Both the position numbers and the translations under genes were made by a program. Below the pieces are notes generated by a model. That model saw nothing but the letters and a program-made list of their open reading frames with translations. It did not search any database and was not told where the DNA came from. Positions 1 through 8,357 of a stretch of DNA of 64,000 bases are shown piece after piece. The first letter of the stretch is position 1. The number at the start of each line of letters is the position of its first letter. Source of the stretch: Paraburkholderia rhynchosiae (lineage in GTDB: Bacteria > Pseudomonadota > Gammaproteobacteria > Burkholderiales > Burkholderiaceae); the NCBI RefSeq assembly GCF_002879865.1, contig NZ_PNXY01000024.1, positions 1 through 64,000 of the forward strand, written 5' to 3'.

Positions 1-71
1 GGTGGAGGCGGAGGCGGGTCCCGGTAATCGGCCGCGTTGTGTTCCGCCGCGCCCTCGACTCAGCCCCAAAA

Positions 72-99
72 TTGACTTCCCTTTCTCCTCGCCTAGACT
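72..99 (+). promoter_or_regulatory. candidate sigma-70 promoter for the DUF1326/DUF2182 pair
   Basis: TTGACT (72-77) and TAGACT (94-99) are separated by 16 bp and lie about 45 bp upstream of the ATG at 143. Both hexamers are close to the sigma-70 consensus, though the spacer is one base shorter than ideal. An AGGAGG ribosome-binding site follows at 131-136. The reading frame is open to the window edge, but nothing coding is recognised before 143. Confidence 0.4.
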
Positions 100-142
100 T
101 GATCGAACCACTTACTCCTCGCGGGGCACAAGGAGGACAACC

Positions 143-787
143 ATGACTCCCTGGGAAATTCAAGGCACAGAGCTGGTCACCTGCAATTGCTCATACGGTT
201 GCCCTTGTCAGTTCAGCGCACCGCCGACCAAAGGCTCCTGCGAAGCGATGGGTGCCATCTCTATCAACAACGGTTACTACGGCGATGTGCGGCTCGACGG
301 CCTCAACATCGCCGTGGTGTTTCAATGGCCGGGACCGATCCACGAAGGCAAGGGCAAGTGCCAGCCGATCGTCGACGAACGGGCTAGTCCGGAACAACGC
401 GAAGGCATTCTGAAAATCATGACGGGGCAGGACACCGAACCGTTCGCCACCATGTTCGCCGTATTCGCTTCCACGGTTGAGCATGCATTCGATCCAATCT
501 TTACGACGATCGACTTCGACGCGGATGTCGATGCCAGACGCGGCCGTATTCATGTCGATGGCGTTTTCGACGTGGTCGGCGAACCGATCCGCAACGCGGT
601 AACGGGCGAAGAGCACCGGGTGCGAATCGACTTGCCGCACGGCTTCGAATACGAACTCGCCGAGGTCGGCTCCGGTACGAGCCGCTCGCAGGGCAACATC
701 GCACTGGACCTCGAAGGGACCTATGCGCAGTTCGCGCGGCTGCACATGAATAACAAAGGACTGATCCGCCATCGCGTTGCCGCTTGA
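143..787 (+). CDS. DUF1326 domain-containing protein
   Basis: A 214-residue soluble protein of the DUF1326 family, function unknown. The ATG at 143 is chosen over upstream in-frame codons because AGGAGG sits 7 bases before it and the family's N-terminal motif follows at once. Residues 13-21 read CNCSYGCPC, a CxC-x3-CxC cluster, with a further Cys about 12 residues later; this could bind a metal or iron-sulfur centre. The stop codon overlaps a possible TTG start of the next gene, a DUF2182 membrane protein, and the two families often occur side by side, so a joint role at the membrane is likely. No substrate can be named from sequence. Confidence 0.85.
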   Translation: MTPWEIQGTELVTCNCSYGCPCQFSAPPTKGSCEAMGAISINNGYYGDVRLDGLNIAVVFQWPGPIHEGKGKCQPIVDERASPEQREGILKIMTGQDTEPFATMFAVFASTVEHAFDPIFTTIDFDADVDARRGRIHVDGVFDVVGEPIRNAVTGEEHRVRIDLPHGFEYELAEVGSGTSRSQGNIALDLEGTYAQFARLHMNNKGLIRHRVAA

Positions 788-810
788 GCCGCTTGAGCCG
801 CTTGAGCCGC
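782..810 (+). repeat. 9-bp tandem repeat at the DUF1326/DUF2182 junction
   Basis: The unit GCTTGAGCC occurs three times in succession between the last codons of the DUF1326 gene and the ATG of the DUF2182 gene. Each copy carries TTGA, which is at once a TTG start and a TGA stop in another frame. Because the unit is 9 bp, copy-number change would keep frame and only alter the length of the junction. Confidence 0.8.
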
Positions 811-1602
811 ATGGTCAGCCTCGAAAAGATCATCGGACATGAGCGCGTCGTCACCGCGCTCGGCATTACTGTTGTCGTCGCGTGGTCATGGCTGTATCTC
901 TGGACGGGCGCGGGAACCGGCATGTCCGCACGTGATATGACGGCGATCACGCTTTTTCCGCATCGACTGGCGGACGGCGCGGGTGGTATGGATCCGTCGC
1001 TGCCCGCCGTGATTTTGATGTGGTGGACCATGATGATCGCGATGATGACGCCCAGCGCGGCGCCGCTCATCCTGCTGTATCGACGTGTGCTGCGGCAGCA
1101 CAACACGGACGAAGCCCGCTCGTCGATTCCCTCACTGTTTCTTCTGGCCGGTTATCTGACGGCATGGTTGGCCTTCTCGATCTGCGCGGCAACGTTGCAA
1201 AAAATGTTGCAGCCCACCGGTCTCATTTCCGAAATGATGCTGTGGTCGAAGAGCGCGCCCCTTTCCGCATGCTTGCTCGCGGTGGCCGGCCTCTATCAGT
1301 TCTCGCCGCTCAAGCGCGCTTGCCTCAAGCAATGCCGCTCACCTGTCCAATTCCTCACTGCGCACTGGCGTCCTGGCCTCGCCGGCAGCTTCCTGCTCGG
1401 GATGCGTCATGGGATTTACTGCGTGGGCTGCTGTTGGCTACTCATGGCGCTGTTGTTCGTCGGCGGGATCATGAATCTCATCTGGATCGCCGCGCTGTCG
1501 CTGATCGTTTTTGTCGAGAAAATCGTGCCCTGGGGTGAACGTGCCGGCCGCGCGCTGGGCGTCGTCCTGATTGCGTGGGCAGGCGTCACCCTTCTCGTGT
1601 GA
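811..1602 (+). CDS. DUF2182 family integral membrane protein (predicted metal-binding)
   Basis: About 263 residues with several hydrophobic helices, matching the DUF2182 family often described as predicted metal-binding membrane proteins. Visible features include a CLKQC motif near the middle and CVGCC before a C-terminal helix, so it is Cys-rich like its partner. The ATG at 811 fits the family N-terminus, but in-frame TTG codons at 784, 793 and 802 lie in a 9-bp tandem repeat and would add up to nine residues. The first of these overlaps the stop of the DUF1326 gene (TTGA), suggesting translational coupling. Function is unknown; metal uptake or delivery is an inference from the paired Cys motifs. 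Confidence 0.8.
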   Translation: MVSLEKIIGHERVVTALGITVVVAWSWLYLWTGAGTGMSARDMTAITLFPHRLADGAGGMDPSLPAVILMWWTMMIAMMTPSAAPLILLYRRVLRQHNTDEARSSIPSLFLLAGYLTAWLAFSICAATLQKMLQPTGLISEMMLWSKSAPLSACLLAVAGLYQFSPLKRACLKQCRSPVQFLTAHWRPGLAGSFLLGMRHGIYCVGCCWLLMALLFVGGIMNLIWIAALSLIVFVEKIVPWGERAGRALGVVLIAWAGVTLLV

Positions 1603-1688
1603 TCGCTTCTTCTGCTCACCCGATCATTCAAATGACAGGGCAGCTGAATCCGTTAATCAACGTTCAAACTGATAATCAAAGCGTCGCC

Positions 1689-2639
1689 CTACTCTCCATA
1701 CCCCACCCCGTTGCGACGCCTTAACTCCACCACATCCCGAAGTGGAGGCGCCCCAAACAGCCGGCTGTATTCGCGACTGAACTGCGATGGGCTGTCATAC
1801 CCAACCCTGATTGCCACCGACCCGACATCGCCATTCTGTCCAAGTAACAGTTTTCGAGCCTCGTGAAGCCGCAGTTGCTTCTGATACTGCAGTGGACTGA
1901 GCGTCGTGACGTTCTTGAAGTGATGATGGAACGACGACACGCTCATGTTCACCTCCTGCGCCAGCACCTCCACCCGCAAAAGCTCGGAGTAGTGATTCTG
2001 GATCCACTTGATCGCCCGCGCGATCCGGTACGTCTGGCTCCCGTTCACGGCGATGTGCCGCAGCCGCTTGCCCTGCTCGCTCGTCATCAGCCGATAGAGC
2101 AATTCCTTTTCGATAAGCGGCGCGAGAACTGGGATATCACCCGGAGTATCGAGCAATCGCACCAGCCGCAGCGCTGCGTCGAAAACCGGCGCCGACAGCG
2201 AGCCCACGACGATGCCCTCGCCCGCCGACACGGCACCCGGTTCCGGTAGACGCAGTTGCGTCGCCAGCTCTGCAATGCACTGCGGATCCAGTGTGAGCTT
2301 CACGCACAGATAAGGCGCGTCGGCCGACGCTCGCGTCACGTGCGACGTCATCGGCAAATCGACGGACGTCACGAGGCAATGCAGATGATCGTAGTCGTAA
2401 GCCTGTCCCGCGACCACGACCCGCTTGGCGCCCTGCGCTGCGAACACGAACGCGGAGTTCGTCACGCCGCAGCCAAGATCGGCGGGCGCCGAATACCGGT
2501 AGAAGGCCAGCGAGGGAATCGCCGTCTGATGCGCACCGTCCACGGGCGCGAAGCGGCTGACGAGCGCGGCAAGTTCGCGGCGTGCCGCTTCGCGCGACGC
2601 CGAGGGATCGATCCCGGCAGAACTTTGTTTCATGTGCAT
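1689..2639 (-). CDS. AraC family transcriptional regulator
   Basis: A 316-residue regulator with an N-terminal cupin-like AraC_N domain (about residues 20-190) and a C-terminal double helix-turn-helix (about 205-310) that includes the second-helix region VGYDSPSQFSREYSRLFG. The frame is open further upstream, but the start at 2639 is preferred because a GGAG lies 7-8 bases ahead of it and the protein then begins at the usual family N-terminus. It is divergent from the molybdenum hydroxylase genes across a 178-bp intergenic region, the common arrangement for an activator of that operon. The inducer is unknown. Confidence 0.9.
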   Translation of the reverse strand: MHMKQSSAGIDPSASREAARRELAALVSRFAPVDGAHQTAIPSLAFYRYSAPADLGCGVTNSAFVFAAQGAKRVVVAGQAYDYDHLHCLVTSVDLPMTSHVTRASADAPYLCVKLTLDPQCIAELATQLRLPEPGAVSAGEGIVVGSLSAPVFDAALRLVRLLDTPGDIPVLAPLIEKELLYRLMTSEQGKRLRHIAVNGSQTYRIARAIKWIQNHYSELLRVEVLAQEVNMSVSSFHHHFKNVTTLSPLQYQKQLRLHEARKLLLGQNGDVGSVAIRVGYDSPSQFSREYSRLFGAPPLRDVVELRRRNGVGYGE

Positions 2640-2817
2640 TGGACTCCGTTGACGGATCGAGCATACCGAACGGCTACCAGCCAGCCATGGCAGATCTGCT
2701 CGATTTGCAGCATTGTTCAATATTTTTGCAGGATCGTGTAAGCGCAACGGCAGGCGGTCGGTCACACTGCCGCGTACACCCGGCGCCAAGTTCGGGCTTT
2801 CCCAACGGAGAGGTTCC

Positions 2818-3279
2818 ATGTCTACATCGTTTTTTCTCAACGGCAAAAACGTTACGCTCAATGCCGATCCTGCTACGCCGCTTCTCTGGGCAATCCGCGA
2901 GGACGCGGGCCTGCACGGCACAAAGTTTGGCTGCGGGATGGCGCAATGTGGCGCCTGCACCGTTCATCTGGAAGGCCAGGCCACACGTTCGTGCATGTTG
3001 CCGCTCGCCGCCGTCGCGGGCAAACACATCACGACGATCGAAGGTATTGCAAGCCGGCCCGCGAAAGCCATTCAGGCCGCATGGGTCAAGCTGCAGGTGC
3101 CGCAGTGCGGATACTGTCAGTCTGGACAGATCATGTCCGCGACAGCCTTGCTCGAACAGAACGCAACGCCCACCGACGCGGATATCGACGCCGCGATGAA
3201 CGGCAATCTGTGCCGCTGCGCAACCTACACCCGCATACGCGCGGCCATCCACGAAGCCGCTGCCACCCTGAAGGCCTGA
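2818..3279 (+). CDS. iorA: molybdenum hydroxylase small [2Fe-2S] subunit, isoquinoline 1-oxidoreductase alpha type
   Basis: A 153-residue electron-transfer subunit carrying two [2Fe-2S] clusters. The N-terminal plant-ferredoxin-like cluster is seen as CGMAQCGACTVHL plus a later Cys (RSCML). The C-terminal helical cluster is seen as CGYCQSGQ and CRCATY. This order and length match the small subunits of aldehyde/isoquinoline oxidoreductases of the xanthine oxidase family. The ATG at 2818 has GGAGAGG just upstream. The large subunit starts 3 bp after its stop. The isoquinoline name describes the family; the real substrate, an aldehyde or N-heterocycle, is not determined. Confidence 0.88.
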   Translation: MSTSFFLNGKNVTLNADPATPLLWAIREDAGLHGTKFGCGMAQCGACTVHLEGQATRSCMLPLAAVAGKHITTIEGIASRPAKAIQAAWVKLQVPQCGYCQSGQIMSATALLEQNATPTDADIDAAMNGNLCRCATYTRIRAAIHEAAATLKA

Positions 3280-3281
3280 CC

Positions 3282-5504
3282 ATGACGACTGAATCTGATT
3301 TCACGGACGCGGTACGCCCGTCGCGCCGGACCTTCCTGAAAGCAGCCGGCGCTGTCGCGGCAGTCGGCGTCAACATCGGCCTCACCATCGGCTTCGAGTG
3401 GGCGGGCATGGGCCGCCGCGCGCTCGCCGACACGATGCCGGACACGACGTTTGCACCCAACGCCTTTCTGCGCGTTGCGCCGGACAACAGCGTGACGATC
3501 ATCGCGAAGCACGTCGAGATGGGCCAGGGCGCATACACCGGTATCGCGACGATCGTCGCCGAAGAGCTGGACGCGAACTGGCAGGACGTGCGCGTCGAAA
3601 GCGCGCCCGCCGACGCGAAGCGCTATGCGAACCTCGCGTTCGGCACGATGCAGGGCACGGGCGGCAGTTCGGCAATGGCCAACTCGTGGATGCAACTGCG
3701 TGAAGCCGGCGCGAAAGCGCGTGTGATGCTGGTCTCCGCCGCCGCCGCGCAGTGGCAGGTGCCCGTAACCGACCTGGTGACGCGCGACGGCAGCGTGCAC
3801 CATGCGGCCACGAGCCGCAGCGCGACTTATGGCTCGCTCGCGTCGGCCGCGGCCCGCTTACCGGTGCCGGAGAAAGTCGCGCTCAAGTCGCCGAAGGACT
3901 TCCGTTTGATCGGCCATCAGCTGCCCCGCGTCGACGTTCCCGCGAAAACCGACGGCACCGCGCAGTTCACGCTCGACGTCACGTTGCCCGGTATGCTCGT
4001 CGCGCTGCTGCAACGTCCGCCGCTCTTCGGTGCGACGGTCAAGTCGTTCGATGCATCGGCTGCGAAAGCGGTGCCGGGCGTCGTCTCGGTCGTGCAGGTG
4101 CCGGGTGGTGTCGCGGTTGTCGCAAAAGGCTTCTGGGCGGCGAAACAGGGCCGCGATGCGCTGAAGATTGAATGGGACGATTCGAAGGCCGAAAAGCGCA
4201 GCTCGGACGCGATCATGGCCGAATACCGGCAGCTCGCCGAGCAGCCCGGCGCATCCGCCCGCAAGGACGGCAATGCTGAGCAGGCGCTCGCAGGCGCCGC
4301 GAAAAAGATCTCCGCCACCTACGCGTTCCCGTATCTCGCTCACGCGCCGATGGAGCCGCTCGACGCGGTCGTCAAGCTCACTGCCGATAGTTGCGAGATC
4401 TGGGCAGGCGACCAGTTCCAGACGGTCGACCAGGCCAACGCCGCGCGCACGGCGGGGCTCGATCCTCAGCAGGTGAAGATTCACACGCTGTATGCGGGTG
4501 GCAGCTTCGGGCGGCGTGCGAACACGCGCTCGGACTATATCGTCGAGGCTGTGTCGATCGCCCGCGCGCTGGGCGCAAACGGCACGCCGGTCAAGCTGCA
4601 ATGGACCCGCGAGGACGACATCCACGGCGGCCTTTACCGGCCGATGTACTTTCACAAGCTCGACGCGGGTCTGACTGCGGACGGCAAGCTCGTCGGCTGG
4701 CGGCACCGGATTGTCGGCCAGTCGATCCTCGCCGGCACACCGTTCGCGAGCGTCATGGTGAAGAACGGCATTGACGCGACCTCGGTCGAGGGCGCCGCGA
4801 ACGTGGCCTATGCGATTCCGAACATCTCGGTGGAATTGACGACCACGCAGACCGGTGTGCCGGTACTCTGGTGGCGGGTGGTCGGAAGCTCGCATACCGC
4901 ATTCGCGGTCGAGGCGTTCATCGACGAAGCCGCGCACGCCGCGGGCAAGGACCCATTCGTTTTCCGCCGCGATCTGCTCACGCACGAACCGCGCATGCGG
5001 GCCGTGCTTGAACTTGCGGCGCAGAAAGCAGGCTGGGACCCGGTCAACCCGTTGCCGAAAGGCCGCGGACGCGGCATCGCGGTCGCCGAAGCGTTCAAGA
5101 CGTTCGTCGCGCAGGTCGCGGAAGTTTCCGTCGACAAGGACGGTAACGTGAAAGTGGAGCGCGTTGTGTGTGCGGTGGATTGCGGCACGCCGATCAATCC
5201 CGACATCATCGCTGCCCAGATGGAAGGTGGGATCGGTTTTGGTCTCGGCGCGGCATTGCACAGCGCGATCACGTTAAAGGATGGCAAGGTCGAGCAGAAC
5301 AACTTCGACACTTACCAGGTGCTGCGAATCGCCGAAATGCCGAAGGTCGAGGTGCATATCGTGCAGTCTGGCGAAGCGCCGACCGGCGTGGGCGAGCCGG
5401 GTGTCGCGCCAGTGGGACCAGCGGTCGCGAATGCAATTTTCGCGGCCACAGGCAAATGGCTTCACAGCTTGCCGTTCCCGGCCGGTGCGCAAAAGAGCGC
5501 CTGA
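3282..5504 (+). CDS. iorB: molybdenum hydroxylase large (molybdopterin-binding) subunit, isoquinoline 1-oxidoreductase beta type
   Basis: A 740-residue catalytic subunit of the xanthine oxidase family. The start at 3282 follows the small-subunit stop by 2 bp and opens a twin-arginine signal (SRRTFLKAAGA at residues 13-23), so the heterodimer is probably exported to the periplasm with the small subunit carried along. Cofactor-binding motifs are visible as MGQGAYTGI, GGSFGRR and GVGEPG near the C-terminus; the last holds the Glu that acts as base in the family. No FAD subunit and no XdhC-type maturation gene is next to it. Electrons probably go to a cytochrome, as in other two-subunit members. 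Confidence 0.88.
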   Translation: MTTESDFTDAVRPSRRTFLKAAGAVAAVGVNIGLTIGFEWAGMGRRALADTMPDTTFAPNAFLRVAPDNSVTIIAKHVEMGQGAYTGIATIVAEELDANWQDVRVESAPADAKRYANLAFGTMQGTGGSSAMANSWMQLREAGAKARVMLVSAAAAQWQVPVTDLVTRDGSVHHAATSRSATYGSLASAAARLPVPEKVALKSPKDFRLIGHQLPRVDVPAKTDGTAQFTLDVTLPGMLVALLQRPPLFGATVKSFDASAAKAVPGVVSVVQVPGGVAVVAKGFWAAKQGRDALKIEWDDSKAEKRSSDAIMAEYRQLAEQPGASARKDGNAEQALAGAAKKISATYAFPYLAHAPMEPLDAVVKLTADSCEIWAGDQFQTVDQANAARTAGLDPQQVKIHTLYAGGSFGRRANTRSDYIVEAVSIARALGANGTPVKLQWTREDDIHGGLYRPMYFHKLDAGLTADGKLVGWRHRIVGQSILAGTPFASVMVKNGIDATSVEGAANVAYAIPNISVELTTTQTGVPVLWWRVVGSSHTAFAVEAFIDEAAHAAGKDPFVFRRDLLTHEPRMRAVLELAAQKAGWDPVNPLPKGRGRGIAVAEAFKTFVAQVAEVSVDKDGNVKVERVVCAVDCGTPINPDIIAAQMEGGIGFGLGAALHSAITLKDGKVEQNNFDTYQVLRIAEMPKVEVHIVQSGEAPTGVGEPGVAPVGPAVANAIFAATGKWLHSLPFPAGAQKSA

Positions 5505-5599
5505 CGGTCTTTGCTCAGGTCCGTACGACGTGCGCCGTATCTCGACCGCCGACCGCCGGGGTGACTTCAACGCGGGATAGCCACGTGACTCTTTGAATT

Positions 5600-5687
5600 T
5601 GGTGGGCCGGGTCGGAGTCGAACCGACGGTGTCCTTTCGGAGGCGGATTATGAGTCCGCTGCCTGCAACCAGCACGGCGTCCGGCCC
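5600..5687 (-). tRNA. tRNA with CAU anticodon (Ile2 or Met) and a class II-like variable arm
   Basis: The minus strand folds as a cloverleaf: acceptor GGGCCGG (5687-5681) with CCGGCCC, D stem GCC/GGC, anticodon stem GCGGA/TCCGC with loop CTCATAA (anticodon CAT at 5652-5650), T stem GTCGG/CCGAC with loop TTCGACT, then A73 and an encoded CCA (5602-5600). The variable region is 15 nt (5642-5628) and can form TCC-GAAA-GGA, as in class II tRNAs, which is unexpected for a Met or Ile acceptor. Position 8 is A and position 14 is T, the reverse of the conserved U8-A14 pair. Whether it is charged with Met or Ile, or functions at all, cannot be told here. Confidence 0.8.
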
Positions 5688-5749
5688 TGGAGAGAAAGAT
5701 GCGGTGTTGAGCACCGGACCTATTCGTTGATTGGCCGACATACTACACG

Positions 5750-5804
5750 AAAAAGGGGTCTCCGCAACCGCTTCGCTTCTGCGAAACGACTGGGAAACCC
5801 CTTC
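5750..5804 (-). terminator. rho-independent terminator of rpoD
   Basis: On the minus strand, just after the rpoD stop, AAGGGGTTTC pairs with GACCCCTT around an inner hairpin CGTTTCGC/GCGAAGCG, and is followed by a run of five T. This is a typical intrinsic terminator for the leftward rpoD transcript. The tRNA lies downstream of it on the same strand. Confidence 0.7.
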
Positions 5805-5853
5805 AAACTGCTACATCGTTTGCGACGAACAACGCCTCGGCTAAGCGCGTCGA

Positions 5854-8265
5854 TCAATTCCCTTCAAGGAAGGACTTCAGCTTGTCAGAGCGGCTCGGAT
5901 GACGCAGCTTGCGCAGCGCCTTCGCCTCGATCTGACGGATCCGCTCGCGCGTCACGTCGAATTGCTTGCCGACTTCTTCGAGCGTGTGGTCCGTGCTCAT
6001 CTCGATACCGAAACGCATGCGCAGCACCTTCGCTTCGCGCGGCGTCAACGAGTCGAGCACGTCCTTCACGACATCGCGCATGCTCGCGTGCAACGCGGCG
6101 TCTGCGGGCGCCACGGTGTTCGTGTCTTCGATGAAGTCGCCCAGATGCGAATCGTCGTCGTCACCGATCGGCGTTTCCATGGAGATCGGCTCTTTCGCGA
6201 TCTTCATGATCTTGCGGATCTTGTCTTCCGGCATTTCCATCTTCTCGGCCAGCGTTGCCGGATCCGGCTCAAGGCCGGTTTCCTGCAGAATCTGACGCGA
6301 GATGCGGTTCATCTTGTTGATCGTTTCGATCATGTGAACCGGAATACGGATGGTACGGGCCTGGTCCGCAATTGAACGCGTAATGGCCTGGCGGATCCAC
6401 CACGTTGCATACGTGGAGAACTTGTAGCCACGACGATATTCGAACTTGTCCACCGCCTTCATCAAGCCGATGTTGCCTTCCTGGATCAGGTCGAGGAACT
6501 GCAGACCACGGTTCGTGTACTTCTTCGCAATCGAGATCACGAGACGCAAGTTAGCCTCGGTCATTTCGCGCTTCGCCTGGCGCGCCTTCAGTTCGCCGGC
6601 CGCCATCTGACGGTTGGTTTCCTTCAGGTCCTTCAGCGGCAGCACCACACGCGCCTGCAAATCCAGCAGACGTTGTTGCTGCTCGCGAATGGCCGGAATA
6701 TTCCGCGTGAGGATCGCGCTATAGGCATGACCTTCACCGACGATCTTGTCGGCCCACTCGAGATCCGTTTCGCTGCCCGGGAAACGCGCGATGAACTCCG
6801 CACGCGGCATGCCGCACTTGTCGACGACCGTATGCAGAATCTGACGCTCGACCTGACGCACTTCGTCCACTTGCGCACGCAACGTGTCGCACAGACGCTC
6901 GACAGTACGCGCGGTGAAGCGGATCGTCATGAGTTCGTTCTGAATCGTTTCCTGCGCCTTCAGATACGACTTCGACTTGTAGCCTTCCTTCTCGAACGCG
7001 CGACGCATCTTGTCGAACCATTCGCTGATCATCGCGAATTTTTCGAGCGATGCACGCTTTAGCGCTTCCATCTGCGCTGCGTTGGCCGTGGCCTGCGCCG
7101 TGCCGTCGTCTTCTTCCTCGTCCGCTTCTTCCTCTTCCTCTTCTTCCTCGTCTTCGCTCTCGATCGCTTCCGCCTCTTGCACCGAGAAGCCGTCCGCGTC
7201 TTCCGCATCAGCGTCAATCAGGCCGTCAACCAGTTCGTCGATGCGGATTTCCTCATTCGCGACGCGCTCGGCCATGGCCAGAATGTCGGCGATCGTGGTC
7301 GGGCATGCGGAGATGGCCATCACCATATGCTTCAGGCCGTCTTCGATCCGCTTGGCGATTTCGATTTCGCCCTCGCGCGTGAGCAGCTCGACCGTGCCCA
7401 TTTCACGCATGTACATGCGGACGGGGTCGGTCGTGCGGCCAAATTCCGAGTCGACAGTGGAGAGCGCGACTTCGGCTTCCTCTTCCACTTCGTCGTCGGA
7501 CGAAGCGGCGGGCGCGTTGTCGTTCAGCAGCAGCGTTTCGGCATCGGGCGCCTGCTCGTACACAGCCACGCCCATGTCGTTGAACGTACTGATAATGCCT
7601 TCGATCGCCTCGGTCTCGGTGAAGTTGTCCGGCAGATGATCGTTGATTTCAGCGTACGTGAGGAAGCCGCGCTCCTTGCCGAGCTTGATCAGCGCGCGCA
7701 GTTTCGAGCGGCGCTCCTCCAGTTCCTCGACCGTGCCGGGCTGCGACGACGAAAATGCGTCTTTCAGCAGCGCCTTTTCTTTCGCGCGACGATCGCGAGC
7801 CTTGGCCTTTTCCACTTTGCCGGAAGCGGCCACAGGAGTTTCTTCGCTCTGGGTTGCGTCGTCATCGACGGGTACTTCATTCAGCTTTTTCGTCATGGAG
7901 TTCGCCGTACCGGCTGTAGTCTCGACTCGCGGCTGGTGGACAACAGCCGGTTGAACCGTGGATACTGGAGTCTCGCGCACTGCCGCATCGTCCTGCGCGA
8001 CAGCCGCTTCCCTTGCGCTTCTGACACCCGGCCGTCTCTCAGCCGGAGGTGGTACGGCTTTCGCCGCCTTCGCCACCGTCTTTGCCACCTCCGCCGGCTC
8101 CGCTCGCACGGCCGAAGTGGTCGAGGACTTCTTCCCGGCAGCCGGTGTAACGCTGACGGCAGACGCTTTCCTGGCGGAAGAATCTAACCTGGCCGAAGTG
8201 ACCTTGGTGGTCTGCTCCCTGGAACGTGGGCCGGGTGTGTTCTTTCCACCTGTAGTCTTTGCCAT
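5854..8265 (-). CDS. rpoD: RNA polymerase sigma factor RpoD (sigma-70)
   Basis: An 803-residue housekeeping sigma factor. Residues 1-160 form an Ala/Lys/Thr/Val-rich extension, followed by region 1.1 and a very acidic linker (about residues 370-395). Region 1.2 begins at TDPVRMYMREMG. Region 2 includes the core- and -10-binding stretch with YKFSTYATWWIRQAITR, and region 4.2 near the C-terminus holds the -35-recognition helix around DVTRERIRQIEAKALRKLR. It is longer than E. coli RpoD (613 residues), mainly through the N-terminal extension usual in Burkholderia. It is last in the rpsU-yqeY-dnaG-rpoD series and has its own promoter at 8328-8333. Confidence 0.98.
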   Translation of the reverse strand: MAKTTGGKNTPGPRSREQTTKVTSARLDSSARKASAVSVTPAAGKKSSTTSAVRAEPAEVAKTVAKAAKAVPPPAERRPGVRSAREAAVAQDDAAVRETPVSTVQPAVVHQPRVETTAGTANSMTKKLNEVPVDDDATQSEETPVAASGKVEKAKARDRRAKEKALLKDAFSSSQPGTVEELEERRSKLRALIKLGKERGFLTYAEINDHLPDNFTETEAIEGIISTFNDMGVAVYEQAPDAETLLLNDNAPAASSDDEVEEEAEVALSTVDSEFGRTTDPVRMYMREMGTVELLTREGEIEIAKRIEDGLKHMVMAISACPTTIADILAMAERVANEEIRIDELVDGLIDADAEDADGFSVQEAEAIESEDEEEEEEEEADEEEDDGTAQATANAAQMEALKRASLEKFAMISEWFDKMRRAFEKEGYKSKSYLKAQETIQNELMTIRFTARTVERLCDTLRAQVDEVRQVERQILHTVVDKCGMPRAEFIARFPGSETDLEWADKIVGEGHAYSAILTRNIPAIREQQQRLLDLQARVVLPLKDLKETNRQMAAGELKARQAKREMTEANLRLVISIAKKYTNRGLQFLDLIQEGNIGLMKAVDKFEYRRGYKFSTYATWWIRQAITRSIADQARTIRIPVHMIETINKMNRISRQILQETGLEPDPATLAEKMEMPEDKIRKIMKIAKEPISMETPIGDDDDSHLGDFIEDTNTVAPADAALHASMRDVVKDVLDSLTPREAKVLRMRFGIEMSTDHTLEEVGKQFDVTRERIRQIEAKALRKLRHPSRSDKLKSFLEGN

Positions 8266-8327
8266 CGCATCGCCTTTTCGCCTTTGCTAGGAAAACCCTT
8301 TAAAAAACAAACCGCTGGAAACCTTTA

Positions 8328-8333
8328 ATTATA
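8328..8333 (-). promoter_or_regulatory. extended -10 promoter element upstream of rpoD
   Basis: The minus strand reads TGGTATAAT, a perfect TATAAT with a TGn extension, 60-odd bp upstream of the rpoD start and in the gap after dnaG. No good -35 is seen, which is acceptable for an extended -10 promoter. It would allow rpoD to be transcribed separately from dnaG. Confidence 0.5.
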
Positions 8334-8357
8334 CCACTCAGGTTTCTGCGCTTCCGC

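Noticed and set aside
3858..5261. 467-codon minus-strand frame within the molybdenum hydroxylase large subunit gene
   Set aside because: High-GC shadow of a clear gene; no ribosome-binding site or domain, and composition is Arg-rich as expected of an antisense frame.
5600..5687. tRNA locus as an integrated-island attachment site
   Set aside because: No integrase gene or direct repeat of the tRNA 3' end is seen nearby in this window; flanking genes are core.
7080..7160. GAA/GAG-rich run in rpoD considered as a repeat insertion
   Set aside because: It encodes the acidic linker of sigma-70 and is a normal feature of the family.
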